Positions 16,818 to 25,503 of a stretch of DNA of 64,000 nt are shown piece by piece. Positions within the stretch are counted from its first letter, which is position 1; each line of letters begins with the position of its first letter. The notes below the pieces were generated by a model. The model ran no database searches. It was not told where the DNA came from and worked only from the letters and a program-made list of their open reading frames with translations. The position numbers and the translations under genes are program-made. The DNA lies in the NCBI RefSeq assembly GCF_022370635.2, contig NZ_CP092362.2, positions 248,001-312,000 of the forward strand. The letters run 5' to 3'. The DNA comes from Mycolicibacterium crocinum (GTDB taxonomy: Bacteria > Actinomycetota > Actinomycetes > Mycobacteriales > Mycobacteriaceae).

Positions 16818-16830
16818 AACTTGTTCTAGT
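16813..16830. promoter_or_regulatory. KstR-consensus operator before the Rv0138-like gene
   Basis: The 18-base perfect palindrome ACTAGAAC-TT-GTTCTAGT contains TAGAACTTGTTCTA, which fits the published mycobacterial KstR consensus TnnAACnnGTTnnA at every defined position. It overlaps the stop codon of the GGDEF gene and ends 8 bases before the GTG of the next gene. KstR is the TetR-type repressor of sterol and lipid degradation genes. Binding is inferred from the match. Confidence 0.6.
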
Positions 16831-16838
16831 TTGGTGCT

Positions 16839-17339
16839 GTGGCGCGATTTTCCCGTGAAGAACTGACCGAAGCGTTCGCAGTTTTCGAGAAGACGGTCGA
16901 CGACGCGGCCCGGACCCAAGACTGGGACGCCTGGGTGAGTCATTACACCCCCGACGTCGACTACATCGAGCACGCGATGGGCACGATGAAGGGCCGCGAC
17001 GAGGTGCGGGCCTGGATCACCAAGACGATGGGCAGCTTTCCCGGCAGCTACATGACCGAGTTCCCGTCGCTGTGGAAGGTGTTCGACGAGGAGACCGGCC
17101 GGGTCATCTGCGAGCTGGACAACCCGATGCGGGACCCCGGGGACGGCACGATCATCAGCGCCACCAACATCTCGATCGTCACCTACGCCGGCGATGGGCT
17201 GTGGTCGCGGCAGGAGGACATCTACAACCCGCTGCGCTTCCTGCAAGCCGGCATGAAGTGGTGCAAGAAAGCTGAGAAGCTCGGCACCCTCGACGCGGAG
17301 GCGGCGGCCTGGATGCGCGCCAACGGGGGCTTCAAGTGA
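16839..17339 (+). CDS. NTF2-like / SnoaL-fold protein (Rv0138-like)
   Basis: A protein of 166 residues with the cone-shaped NTF2/SnoaL fold pattern: an amphipathic first helix, then 'WDAWVSHYTPDVDYIEHAMGTMKGRDEVRAWI', which is the typical helix and strand opening, and a C-terminal sheet. Family members include polyketide cyclases, limonene epoxide hydrolase and steroid isomerases, so a catalytic role on a lipophilic substrate is plausible. It starts with GTG just after a KstR-type palindrome. Its stop overlaps the GTG of the following epimerase-like gene (GTGA), implying a two-gene operon. Confidence 0.75.
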   Translation: MARFSREELTEAFAVFEKTVDDAARTQDWDAWVSHYTPDVDYIEHAMGTMKGRDEVRAWITKTMGSFPGSYMTEFPSLWKVFDEETGRVICELDNPMRDPGDGTIISATNISIVTYAGDGLWSRQEDIYNPLRFLQAGMKWCKKAEKLGTLDAEAAAWMRANGGFK

Positions 17340-18391
17340 GTGCGCCCAAGCTCGTCATCGGAGCCAACGGATTCCTCGGGTCGCACGTCACCCGCCAGCT
17401 GGTCGCCGACGGTCATCCGGTTCGGGTCATGGTGCGGCCGAACGCGTCCACCATCTCGATCGACGACCTCGACGTAGAACGTTTCATCGGCGACATCTGG
17501 GACAACGACGTGCTGCGTCAGGCGATGGCCGGTGTCGATGACGTCTACTACTGCGTGGTCGACACCCGCGGCTGGCTCAGTGACCCCGCACCACTGTTCC
17601 GCACCAACGTCGAGGGCACCCGCAATGTCCTCAATGTTGCGCTCGAATTTTCCCCGGGTCGCTCCGCTCCTACCCCAGGATCCGCTGCGCTGCACCGGTT
17701 CATCTTCACCAGCAGCTACGTCACCGTCGGGCGGCGCCGCGGCCGGACGGTCAATGAAACCGACATCATCAAAGACCAGGGCCTCACCCCCTACGTCCGC
17801 TCGCGGGTGCAGGCCGAGGAACTGGTGCTGCGGTACGCGCGTGAACAGGGCCTGCCCGCGATCGCGATGTGCGTGTCGACCACCTACGGCGGCGGTGACT
17901 GGGGACGCACCCCGCACGGCGCGATCATCGCCGGCGCTGCCTTCGGCAAGCTGCCATTCGTGATGGGCGGCATCGAGCTGGAAGCGGTCGGGGTCGACGA
18001 CGCCGCCCGCGCGATGATTTTGGCCGCCGAGCGTGGCCGGGTCGGGGAGCGCTATCTGATCTCGGAGAAGATGATCAGCAATGCCGAGGTGGCGCGTATC
18101 GCCGCGCTGGAGGCCAAGATGCCGCCGCCGGCCAAGACGATCCCGTTGCCGCTGGCCTACGCGCTGGCCGCCATGGGCACCGCGAAAGCCCGGCTGCGTG
18201 GCACCGACGAGAAGCTGTCGCTCGGTTCGTTGCGGCTGATGCGTGCCGAGGGACCGCTGGACTGCTCCAAGGCCGTCCAAGAACTGGGCTGGCAGCCGCG
18301 CCCGGTCGAGGAGTCCATCCGCGAGGCGGCACGCTTCTGGGTCGGACTGCGGGAGGCTAAGCGGCAGGCGAAGGTGGCGAGGACGGATTGA
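17336..18391 (+). CDS. NAD-dependent epimerase/dehydratase-like extended SDR (Rv0139-like)
   Basis: A protein of 351 residues with the Rossmann motif GANGFLGSH near residue 9, of the extended SDR class that includes 3-beta-hydroxysteroid dehydrogenases. The active-site stretch reads Ser-Ser-Tyr then, about 40 residues on, PYVRSRVQAEE: the expected Tyr-x-x-x-Lys has Arg in place of Lys. That substitution may alter or lower activity. Coupled to the preceding NTF2-like gene by a GTGA overlap and likely under the same KstR-type site, which fits a role in steroid or lipid metabolism. Confidence 0.8.
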   Translation: MSAPKLVIGANGFLGSHVTRQLVADGHPVRVMVRPNASTISIDDLDVERFIGDIWDNDVLRQAMAGVDDVYYCVVDTRGWLSDPAPLFRTNVEGTRNVLNVALEFSPGRSAPTPGSAALHRFIFTSSYVTVGRRRGRTVNETDIIKDQGLTPYVRSRVQAEELVLRYAREQGLPAIAMCVSTTYGGGDWGRTPHGAIIAGAAFGKLPFVMGGIELEAVGVDDAARAMILAAERGRVGERYLISEKMISNAEVARIAALEAKMPPPAKTIPLPLAYALAAMGTAKARLRGTDEKLSLGSLRLMRAEGPLDCSKAVQELGWQPRPVEESIREAARFWVGLREAKRQAKVARTD

Positions 18392-18433
18392 CCCGGCGCT
18401 GAACCGGTTTGACGGCGAATACGTGTCCCGCGT

Positions 18434-18793
18434 ATGACGCCACGCATCTTTGCCCTGTCCGCCGCCGTCGCGATCGCTGCCGTCCTGCTGGTGGCGGCGT
18501 GCTCGGCGGGAACCAAGGCCGCACCGCCGGCTGGCCCGCCTACGGCCGGTCCGACGATCAGCATCTCCGACATGAAGTTCACCTCGCCGGCAGCGGTCAC
18601 GCCGGGAGCCAAGATCACCGTCACCAACTCCGACGGGGTCGAACACACCGTCACCGCCGACGCCGGCAACGCGTTCAACGTCGAGGTCGACGAGAAGGGC
18701 ACCGCTACCTTCACCGCGCCCAATCAGCCGGGAACCTATGCCTACCACTGCAACTACCACCCGACGATGCACGGACAGCTTGTAGTTCAGTGA
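18434..18793 (+). CDS. cupredoxin-domain lipoprotein
   Basis: A protein of 119 residues with a lipoprotein signal peptide (lipobox LVAAC, lipidated Cys23), a Pro-rich linker to about residue 40, and a single cupredoxin domain. The type 1 copper ligands are present in the expected order: His71 in GVEHTV, Cys106 and His109 in YHCNYH, and Met112 in PTMHG. It should be a membrane-attached blue-copper electron carrier or copper-binding protein outside the cell. The short gap from the epimerase gene may mean cotranscription, but no functional link is visible. Confidence 0.85.
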   Translation: MTPRIFALSAAVAIAAVLLVAACSAGTKAAPPAGPPTAGPTISISDMKFTSPAAVTPGAKITVTNSDGVEHTVTADAGNAFNVEVDEKGTATFTAPNQPGTYAYHCNYHPTMHGQLVVQ

Positions 18794-18813
18794 GATCGGT
18801 CTAGCCTTGGCGG

Positions 18814-19629
18814 GTGCCGAAAATCGACGTCGATCTGCACGGTCCGCCGCAGACGATGCTGGCGACGCTGTACGCCAAAGCCCTTGACGCCCAACGGGAA
18901 CAGCCAATCCTCGGCGATGTGTGGGCCGCCGAAGCGGTCGCCCGCATCGACTACGACTGGTCCCAGACGACGATCACCGATCGGACGTCACCGTCGGTCA
19001 CCACCCGTTCGCTGCACTTCGACATCTGGGCTCGTCAGTTCCTGGCCCGCCATGATTGTGCTGTCGTCGTCCACCTCGGTGCCGGACTGGACAGCCGGGT
19101 GTACCGGCTCGATCCGGGCCCGGGCGTCGAGTGGTACGACGTCGACTACCCGTCGATCATGGCCTTGCGTGAACAGCTCTACCCGCCGCGGCCGCACTAC
19201 CACCGGATTGCCGCCTCGGTCACCGAACCCGGTTGGCTCGACCAGATCCCGGCCGACCGTCGGGTGCTGGCCCTGGGCGAGGGACTGACGATGTACCTCA
19301 CCGAACCGGATGGCCTCGCGCTGCTCCGTCGGATCGTCGACCGCTTCCCGTCCGGCGAGCTGCAGTTCGACGCATTCAGCCGCTTGGGCATCCGAAGTCA
19401 GTGGCTCAACAGCGTGGTCCGGCGATCAGGCTCGACACTGCACTGGGGTATCGACGGTCCCCGCGACATCGTCGACGCGGTACCGGGTGTCCGGCTGCTG
19501 GCGTGGGTGTCGCCGTTCGAATCGCCCAGCTTCCACGCGGTGCCGCGCGAGTATCGGGTGATGGCCCGGGTCATGTCGGCGATACCGGCGCTGAAAATGA
19601 TGGCGCAGTACCACCGCTACGCGTTCTAA
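18814..19629 (+). CDS. SAM-dependent methyltransferase, leucine-carboxyl-methyltransferase type
   Basis: A protein of 271 residues starting at GTG. It carries the SAM-binding motif HLGAGLDSRVYRLD near residue 89, followed by 'WYDVDYP', and the 'LALGEGLTMYL' segment near residue 150, all typical of the LCM/TcmP-like O-methyltransferase family (PF04072) that is greatly expanded in mycobacteria. The acceptor is unknown. It lies in a run of same-strand genes with short gaps between the cupredoxin and the flavoprotein. Confidence 0.82.
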   Translation: MPKIDVDLHGPPQTMLATLYAKALDAQREQPILGDVWAAEAVARIDYDWSQTTITDRTSPSVTTRSLHFDIWARQFLARHDCAVVVHLGAGLDSRVYRLDPGPGVEWYDVDYPSIMALREQLYPPRPHYHRIAASVTEPGWLDQIPADRRVLALGEGLTMYLTEPDGLALLRRIVDRFPSGELQFDAFSRLGIRSQWLNSVVRRSGSTLHWGIDGPRDIVDAVPGVRLLAWVSPFESPSFHAVPREYRVMARVMSAIPALKMMAQYHRYAF

Positions 19630-19638
19630 ATTCTTGAC

Positions 19639-21009
19639 ATGGCCACGATCAACGGCGCGGTGTCGCACTGGTTCACCGAGCTTCCCCAACCACGCCCTGC
19701 CCTCCCCGGCGACCGAGACGCCGACGTCTGCATCGTCGGCGCCGGCTACACCGGATTGTGGACCGCCTACTACCTGAAGAAGGCCGACCCCTCGCTGCGG
19801 ATCACCGTGCTGGAGGCGCGGTTCGCCGGGTTCGGCGCATCGGGACGCAACGGCGGCTGGCTGTCCGGGCTCGCGCCCGGCCACCGCGGGTTGCTGGCCA
19901 AGAAATACGGGCGAGACAGCGTGGTGGCGTGGCAGCAGACCCTCAACGCCGCCGTGGATGAGGTGATTGCGGTGGCCTCCCACGAAGGCATCGACGCCGA
20001 CATCGTCAAGGGCGGGAACCTCGAGGTCGCGCGCAACGCGGCGCAGGCGCGCCGGCTACGTGCCGAGGCGGACGAGGATCGCGAGTGGGGCACCGACGGA
20101 ATCGAGCTGCTGACCGCCGCCGACGCTGCTGCGCGGGTTCGGGTCGACGGGTTGGTGCTCGGATCGTTCAACCCGCACTGCGCGCGTATCCAGCCGGCCA
20201 AGCTGGCCCGCGGTCTGGCCGACGTCGTCGAACGCCTCGGCGTCACCATCTACGAGCAGACCCCGGTGACGACGATCAGCCCCGGCCGGGCGCAGACCTC
20301 GCGGGGTGTGGTGCGAGCACCGGTCGTGCTGCGCGCCACCGAGGGATTCACCGCGCGGATGGCCGGACTGCGGCGCCGGTGGCTGCCGATGAACAGCGCG
20401 ATGATCGCCACCGAGCCGATGCCAGACGACATCTGGGCTCAGATCGGCTGGGTTGGACGGGAAACGCTGGGCGACTTGGCGCACGGGTTCTTCTACGCCC
20501 AGCGCACCGCGGACAACCGCATCGCGATCGGGGGCAGGGCGGTGCCGTATCGCTACGCCTCCCGCATCGATCACGACGGGGCCGTCGGCGCCGACACGAT
20601 CGCCTACCTGACCCGGGTGCTCAACACCGCCCTCCCGCAGACCCGCGGGGTACCGATCGCCCACGGGTGGTGCGGCGTGCTGGGTGTTCCGCGTGACTGG
20701 TCGGCCGGTGTCAGCCTGGATCCGGTCACCGGACTCGGCGAGGCGGGCGGTTACGTCGGCCACGGTGTGACCGCGACCAACCTGGCCGGGCGCACGCTGA
20801 CCGACCTGGTGCTCAAACGATCGACGCCGCTGACCGAGCTGCCATGGGTCGGTCACCACTCGGCCACGTGGGAACCCGAGCCGCTGCGGTGGCTGGGTGT
20901 GCGCGGCATGTACACCGCCTACAAAATGGCCGACCGGCATGAAGAGGGTGGGCGGTCCAGTACCTCACCGATCGCGGTGGTCGCCGACGCGATCGCCCGC
21001 CGCCCGTGA
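19639..21009 (+). CDS. FAD-dependent amine oxidase of the DAO family
   Basis: A protein of 456 residues with the FAD-binding motif VGAGYTGLWTAYYL near residue 33, the 'EARFAGFGASGRNGGWLSG' segment characteristic of the gamma-glutamylputrescine oxidoreductase (PuuB/OrdL) group, and the C-terminal FAD contact 'GYVGHGVTATNLAGRTL' near residue 375. Such enzymes oxidise secondary or primary amines and give peroxide. Polyamine catabolism genes are not seen nearby, so the substrate is open. It starts 10 bases after the methyltransferase stop and is probably cotranscribed. Confidence 0.82.
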   Translation: MATINGAVSHWFTELPQPRPALPGDRDADVCIVGAGYTGLWTAYYLKKADPSLRITVLEARFAGFGASGRNGGWLSGLAPGHRGLLAKKYGRDSVVAWQQTLNAAVDEVIAVASHEGIDADIVKGGNLEVARNAAQARRLRAEADEDREWGTDGIELLTAADAAARVRVDGLVLGSFNPHCARIQPAKLARGLADVVERLGVTIYEQTPVTTISPGRAQTSRGVVRAPVVLRATEGFTARMAGLRRRWLPMNSAMIATEPMPDDIWAQIGWVGRETLGDLAHGFFYAQRTADNRIAIGGRAVPYRYASRIDHDGAVGADTIAYLTRVLNTALPQTRGVPIAHGWCGVLGVPRDWSAGVSLDPVTGLGEAGGYVGHGVTATNLAGRTLTDLVLKRSTPLTELPWVGHHSATWEPEPLRWLGVRGMYTAYKMADRHEEGGRSSTSPIAVVADAIARRP

Positions 21010-21068
21010 ACGGGGAATCATGGGGGTGTGACGGTGTTGCACCGACTACGCCTTGAGGAGGGACACCG

Positions 21069-21446
21069 ATGAGCACACGTGAGGTCAAAGAGCCCACCGC
21101 CGAGCATCCGATCACGATCACCCCGACCGCGGGCCGTGTGCAGGTCCGGGTCAACGGCGCACTTGTCGCGGACACCCGTGCCGCGCTCGGCCTGGCCGAA
21201 TCCACCTATCCCGTGGTGCAGTACATCCCGCTCGGCGACGTCGACCCCGCAGTACTGAGCTGCACCGACACCCGGACCTACTGCCCGTACAAGGGGGAGG
21301 CCAGCTACTACAGCGTCAACGCCGGAGGCACCACAGTCGAGGACGCGATCTGGACATACGAGGAGCCTTATCCCGCAGTCGCGGCGATAGCCGGTCACGT
21401 GGCGTTCTATCCGAACAAAGCCGACATCAGCGTCGCGCCGGACTGA
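21069..21446 (+). CDS. DUF427 domain protein (Rv0140-like)
   Basis: A protein of 125 residues filled by one DUF427 domain, a beta-strand-rich small fold; the 'CTDTRTYCPYKGEASYYSV' stretch with its two Cys and the terminal 'GHVAFYPNK' are hallmarks. The function of DUF427 is unknown; a ligand-binding role has been suggested from the fold. GAGGAGGGACACCG precedes the ATG, giving a strong ribosome-binding site. The DNA glycosylase gene follows four bases after the stop, an arrangement that resembles Rv0140 to Rv0142 in M. tuberculosis. Confidence 0.85.
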   Translation: MSTREVKEPTAEHPITITPTAGRVQVRVNGALVADTRAALGLAESTYPVVQYIPLGDVDPAVLSCTDTRTYCPYKGEASYYSVNAGGTTVEDAIWTYEEPYPAVAAIAGHVAFYPNKADISVAPD

Positions 21447-21450
21447 GCAG

Positions 21451-22362
21451 GTGGCCGTCCAGCGGATCCTCACCTTCCCCGGTCCAGCCAGCCCGGGGCT
21501 AACGCTGGCACCGCAGCGCCGCGGGCCGGGCGATCCGTGCTACCAACTGGATGCCGACCGGTCGATCTGGCGCACCAGCCTGCAGGCCAGCGGGCCGGTG
21601 ACCGCGCGGATCTATCGCACCGCGCCCGACGCCGTGGGATGCCAGGCATGGGGTGACGGCGCCGAGGAGTTCGTCGAGGCGCTGCCCGCACTGTTGGGGG
21701 TCGACGACGACCCCGGTGCCTACCGTCCACAGCACCCGGTCATCCAAGCTGCAGCCAAACGAGTCCCCCACCTTCGACTCGGCCGCACCGCGCGAGTTCT
21801 CGAGGCCCTGATTCCCGCTGTGATCGAACAGCGGGTGACGGGCGCCGACGCCTTTCGTGCCTGGCGGCTGCTGGTCACCAAGTTCGGGACCCCGGCGCCG
21901 GGCCCGGCTCCCGCCCGGATGCGGGTGCCGCCGCCGGCCGAGGTCTGGCGACGGATCCCGTCGTGGGAATTCCACCGCGCCAACGTCGATCCCGGCCGCG
22001 CCCGAACGATCGTTGGATGCGCGCAGCGCGCCGACGCGCTCGAACGCCTGTCCGCCCGGCCTGTGCCCGCGGCGCGGGACGCACTCACCACGCTGCCCGG
22101 AGTGGGAGTGTGGACGGCGGCCGAAACCGCGCAGCGCGCGCTCGGCGACACCGATGCGCTGTCGATCGGGGACTACCACATCTCCAAGATGATCGGCTGG
22201 ACGCTCATCGGCACCCCGGTCGACGACGCCGGCATGGTGGAGTTGCTCGAACCGGAGCGTCCCCACCGCTACCGCGCGGTCCGATTGCTCGAAGCCAGCC
22301 GGTTGGCGTACAAGCCCCGTTTCGGCGCCCGTCTCCCGGTGCAGCAGATCAGCAATTTGTGA
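21451..22362 (+). CDS. HhH-GPD DNA glycosylase, AlkA-like (Rv0142-like)
   Basis: A protein of 303 residues starting with GTG. The C-terminal half holds the helix-hairpin-helix LTTLPGVGVWTAAE near residue 215 and a downstream GDYHI whose Asp is at the position of the catalytic Asp of AlkA/MutY glycosylases. The N-terminal part looks like the AlkA N-domain. It should excise alkylated or otherwise damaged bases. It follows the DUF427 gene with a four-base gap and is presumably cotranslated. The Dps gene lies 80 bases downstream. Confidence 0.8.
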   Translation: MAVQRILTFPGPASPGLTLAPQRRGPGDPCYQLDADRSIWRTSLQASGPVTARIYRTAPDAVGCQAWGDGAEEFVEALPALLGVDDDPGAYRPQHPVIQAAAKRVPHLRLGRTARVLEALIPAVIEQRVTGADAFRAWRLLVTKFGTPAPGPAPARMRVPPPAEVWRRIPSWEFHRANVDPGRARTIVGCAQRADALERLSARPVPAARDALTTLPGVGVWTAAETAQRALGDTDALSIGDYHISKMIGWTLIGTPVDDAGMVELLEPERPHRYRAVRLLEASRLAYKPRFGARLPVQQISNL

Positions 22363-22377
22363 CGCCGCTCTTACATC

Positions 22378-22404
22378 CGATTACCTGCGCAACGACTCGG
22401 GTAT
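22378..22404 (+). promoter_or_regulatory. candidate SigF-type promoter of dps
   Basis: CGATT at 22378-22382 and GGGTAT at 22399-22404 are separated by 16 bases, one mismatch from the mycobacterial SigF pattern (GGWWT, 16-17 bases, GGGTAY). It lies 39 bases before the dps ATG. Starvation and SigF/SigH control of Dps is known in M. smegmatis. Confidence 0.4.
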
Positions 22405-22442
22405 GAGCCGTTCGAGACCGAAAAGCGGAAGGAGCGAGCGAA

Positions 22443-22994
22443 ATGAGTTCCAAGGGTTCCAAGTTCACTGTCCCCGGATTGACCGAAGCCAAGGCCCGCA
22501 AGGTGGCTGACCTCCTGCAGAAGCAGTTGAGCACCTACAACGACCTGCACCTGACTCTGAAGCATGTGCACTGGAACGTGGTCGGCCCCAACTTCATCGG
22601 CGTGCACGAGATGATCGACCCTCAGGTCGAACTCGTTCGCGGCTACGCCGACGAAGTCGCCGAGCGAATCGCCACTCTTGGTGCATCGCCGCAGGGCACG
22701 CCGGCCGCGATCCTGAAAGATCGTACGTGGGATGACTACTCCGTCGGCCGTGACACTGTCCAGGCCCACCTCGCCGCAGTCGATCTGGTCTACGACGGCG
22801 TCATCGAGGACCTGCGCAACAGCATCGAGGCCACCGAGGAACTCGACCCGGTGACCCAGGACATCCTCATCGGCCACGCCGCCGAGTTGGAGAAGTTCCA
22901 GTGGTTCGTGCGTGCCCACCTCGAAAACGCCGGTGGCACTTTGTCACACGAGGGCAAGTCGACGGAGAAGGGCGCCGCGGACGCGGCCCGTTGA
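22443..22994 (+). CDS. dps: Dps ferritin-like DNA-binding protein
   Basis: A protein of 183 residues closely resembling M. smegmatis Dps1. It has the ferroxidase residues at the subunit interface in LKHVHWNVVGPNFIGVHEMID and the acidic DE-type positions around residues 66-85, and a basic C-terminal tail thought to bind DNA (GKSTEKGAADAAR). It forms a dodecamer that sequesters iron, removes peroxide and compacts DNA in stationary phase. GGAAGGAG with nine bases spacing precedes the ATG. Convergent with aqpZ (10-base gap). Confidence 0.95.
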   Translation: MSSKGSKFTVPGLTEAKARKVADLLQKQLSTYNDLHLTLKHVHWNVVGPNFIGVHEMIDPQVELVRGYADEVAERIATLGASPQGTPAAILKDRTWDDYSVGRDTVQAHLAAVDLVYDGVIEDLRNSIEATEELDPVTQDILIGHAAELEKFQWFVRAHLENAGGTLSHEGKSTEKGAADAAR

Positions 22995-23003
22995 GCCTGA
23001 CCC

Positions 23004-23762
23004 TCAGCGCTCCAGCGCGTCGTCGCGGACCGGACGGTCAGCAAGCTCCTCGGCGCGGCCGAACAGAAGCGGGTAGAGCGCACCCGCCACGGCCGCGCCG
23101 GCGAGCGGCGCCAGCCAGAACACCCACAGCTGCGCGGGTGCACCGTCACCGTTGAAGAACGCCACGCCCATCGAACGGGCCGGGTTGACCGACGTGTTCG
23201 AGATGGGGATCGAGATCAGGTGGATGAGCGTGAGCATCAAGCCGATCGCCAAGCCGGCGAATCCTTTTGGTGCCCGGTCATCGGTGGCGCCCAAGATCAC
23301 CAGCAGGAATAGGAACGTCAGCAACGCCTCGGCGATCACCACCGCGGCCAGCGAGTAGTGGAACGGTGAGTGCTCACCGAATCCGTTGGCGGCCATGTGC
23401 CCCGTTGGCGTGAAATCGGCTCTGCCAGAGGCGATCCAATAGATCACGGCACCGCCGGCCAGACCGCCGGCCACCTGGATGACCCAGTAGGCAGGCAGAG
23501 CTTTCCATTCCACCCGTCGGGCGAGCGCGGCCCCGAAGGTGACGGCTGGGTTGAAATGCCCGCCGGAAATGGTTCCGAACGCGTAGACGCCGGTGAGCAC
23601 GGTCAGCCCGAATGCGAGCGCCACACCCAGGAACCCGATGCCCACCGAGCCGTCACCGGCGGGGTTGGCGGCGAAAACGGCGGCGCCGCAGCCACCCAGA
23701 ACCAACAGAAACGTGCCGATGAATTCCGCGGCCAGTCGGTGCGCCATCGTGGGAGCTGTCAC
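23004..23762 (-). CDS. aqpZ: aquaporin Z-like MIP channel
   Basis: A MIP-family channel of 252 residues with six membrane helices and both NPA boxes (HFNPAVTFG near residue 75 and [10 protein letters not shown] near residue 195). The aromatic/Arg filter positions and the short loops suit a water-selective aquaporin rather than a glycerol facilitator. The GTG start is preferred because GAGAAGG lies 7 bases before it; a GTG 18 codons upstream would add a hydrophilic extension. It would speed water flux during osmotic change. Confidence 0.88.
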   Translation of the reverse strand: MTAPTMAHRLAAEFIGTFLLVLGGCGAAVFAANPAGDGSVGIGFLGVALAFGLTVLTGVYAFGTISGGHFNPAVTFGAALARRVEWKALPAYWVIQVAGGLAGGAVIYWIASGRADFTPTGHMAANGFGEHSPFHYSLAAVVIAEALLTFLFLLVILGATDDRAPKGFAGLAIGLMLTLIHLISIPISNTSVNPARSMGVAFFNGDGAPAQLWVFWLAPLAGAAVAGALYPLLFGRAEELADRPVRDDALER

Positions 23763-23880
23763 TGGGTAACCCTTCTCGTCGAATGGGTCTATCTCACGTG
23801 ATGATCGCAGTGTCACCGAGCCAAAAGCATCGAACTTTGCTGAATCGTGTTGAGACAGTGATCTGACCGGGGGCGGGAGT

Positions 23881-25326
23881 TCACTTCACCGGTTCGTCGT
23901 CGTCGTCGGCCGCGAGGATCTCCGGAGCGGGAACGGTGACGCGTTCGGCCCCAGCCGTTTCCCGGTTGAGCCGTTGCGATTGATAGATCGACACCGGCGT
24001 GCGAATGATGATCAGGTACGCGATGCCGACGGCGATCATCGCACCCGGAATCACCGCGAACGAACCGGTCATCTCGGCGACCATGAGCATGACCGCCAGC
24101 GGCGCATGGGCGACGCTGCCGAAGCAGGCCATCATCCCGGCGATCACGAAAACTGCGGGCCCGCCAGGCACAGCCGGCGCGCCCGCCAGATCCGCCAGCC
24201 GCCACAACGCCGCACCCGTGAAGCCACCGATCACGATGCCCGGCCCGAAAATCCCGCCGGATCCGCCACTTCCGATCGACAACGACGTTGCGACGATCTT
24301 CGCGAGGGGTAGCACGAGGACGATCCACAACGGGATCGTCAGCAGCCCGTCGCGCGTGGTGGCCAGCTGCACCCATCCGTAACCGCTGGAGAGGATCTGC
24401 GGGATCACCAGCGCCAGCAGACCGACGAGTAGGCCGCCGATCGCAGGCTTGATGACCTTTCCGCCGGGCAGCCGGTGGGTCAGCGCGACCGCGCCGTAGA
24501 AGATCCGCGCGTAAGCGTATCCCACTGCCGCCGAGACGATTCCGATCAGAGCGAACCAGCCCAGCTGGGCGGGGTCGAACTGATAGTCGTGCGCGACGAA
24601 GCCGAACATCGGCTCGAAGCCGAGGATCGATCCATAGATCGCATACGCGGTGCCCGAGGTGACGAAGCCCGGAATCAGCGCCTTGTAGTCGAAGTCCTCG
24701 CGGTACACGATCGAGGCGGCCAGCACCGCGCCACCGAGGGGGGCGCCGAAGATCGCGCCGATGCCCGAGCCGATTCCGAGGGAAACCGCGACGCGTCCGT
24801 CGGCGTCCGACAGGTCGAACATCCGCGTGAGCAGCGACCCAAAGCCCGCCGATATCTGGGCGGTCGGTCCCTCGCGGCCGGCTGAGCCGCCGGAACCGAT
24901 GGTCAGCGCGCTGGACACCAGCTTCACCAACACCGCGCGGACGCGGATCGAACGGGGGTCGGTGTGGACGGCCTCGATGGCGCTGTCGGTGCCGTGCCCC
25001 TCAGCTTCGGGCGCCAGCTTCGCGACGAGGAAGGCCGACACCAGTGCGCCGCCGAACACGATCAGCGGGATCGCCCAGGGACGGACGAAGCCGGCTGATC
25101 CGGTGCCACCGCCGTCCGCATAGGCCTGCGGCGGGTGGTAGCCGCCGAGGTAGCCGAGCAGCACACGCCCCGTGTAATCCAGCGCGAGATAGAAGACCAC
25201 CGCGCCCAGCCCGGCGATGATGCCGATCGCGACTCCGAGGATCAACCACTTACGCAGATAGCCGGAGTCGCGCAGAAACTGGCCCAGCCGTCCGCCGGCC
25301 TTCCTGACACCCGGCGCCTCGGCCAT
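23881..25326 (-). CDS. ClC-family chloride channel/antiporter (Rv0143c-like)
   Basis: A membrane protein of 481 residues, ClC fold. The selectivity-filter segments are present: [12 protein letters not shown] near residue 147 (GREGP with the gating Glu), [15 protein letters not shown], and the [12 protein letters not shown] motif near residue 348. There is no C-terminal CBS pair, so it is the short bacterial form. It probably exchanges chloride for protons or allows passive chloride flow. It is divergent from the TauE/sulfide operon and is not obviously related to it. Confidence 0.9.
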   Translation of the reverse strand: MAEAPGVRKAGGRLGQFLRDSGYLRKWLILGVAIGIIAGLGAVVFYLALDYTGRVLLGYLGGYHPPQAYADGGGTGSAGFVRPWAIPLIVFGGALVSAFLVAKLAPEAEGHGTDSAIEAVHTDPRSIRVRAVLVKLVSSALTIGSGGSAGREGPTAQISAGFGSLLTRMFDLSDADGRVAVSLGIGSGIGAIFGAPLGGAVLAASIVYREDFDYKALIPGFVTSGTAYAIYGSILGFEPMFGFVAHDYQFDPAQLGWFALIGIVSAAVGYAYARIFYGAVALTHRLPGGKVIKPAIGGLLVGLLALVIPQILSSGYGWVQLATTRDGLLTIPLWIVLVLPLAKIVATSLSIGSGGSGGIFGPGIVIGGFTGAALWRLADLAGAPAVPGGPAVFVIAGMMACFGSVAHAPLAVMLMVAEMTGSFAVIPGAMIAVGIAYLIIIRTPVSIYQSQRLNRETAGAERVTVPAPEILAADDDDEPVK

Positions 25327-25428
25327 GGACGGATGCTAGCAGCGCGCCGGTCGGGCAGATGGCCGACCGCCTGCATCTGTAGGGACCAAAGACCCCAGTC
25401 TGCCCGGGGCCGGCTCGCGCGGTTGCAC

Positions 25429-25479
25429 ATACCCCCTTGGGTATATAAGCTGAGGCCAAGAGATACCCCATGGGGTATC
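25429..25479. promoter_or_regulatory. two CsoR/CstR-type operators before the sulfide operon
   Basis: Two palindromes lie upstream of the TauE gene: ATACCCCCTTGGGTAT (25429-25444, near-perfect) and GATACCCCATGGGGTATC (25462-25479, perfect, 18 bases). The G-tract/C-tract arms with TATA-type flanks match the operator shape of CsoR/CstR copper- or persulfide-sensing repressors. The downstream genes fit CstR. No CsoR-family gene is seen in the window, so the regulator must lie elsewhere. Confidence 0.65.
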
Positions 25480-25503
25480 AAAGGTGAGGCCGGGAGGTGC
25501 CGC

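Noticed and set aside
25135..25503. Upstream extension of the TauE gene
   Set aside because: It runs antisense to the ClC gene and through the two palindromic operators.
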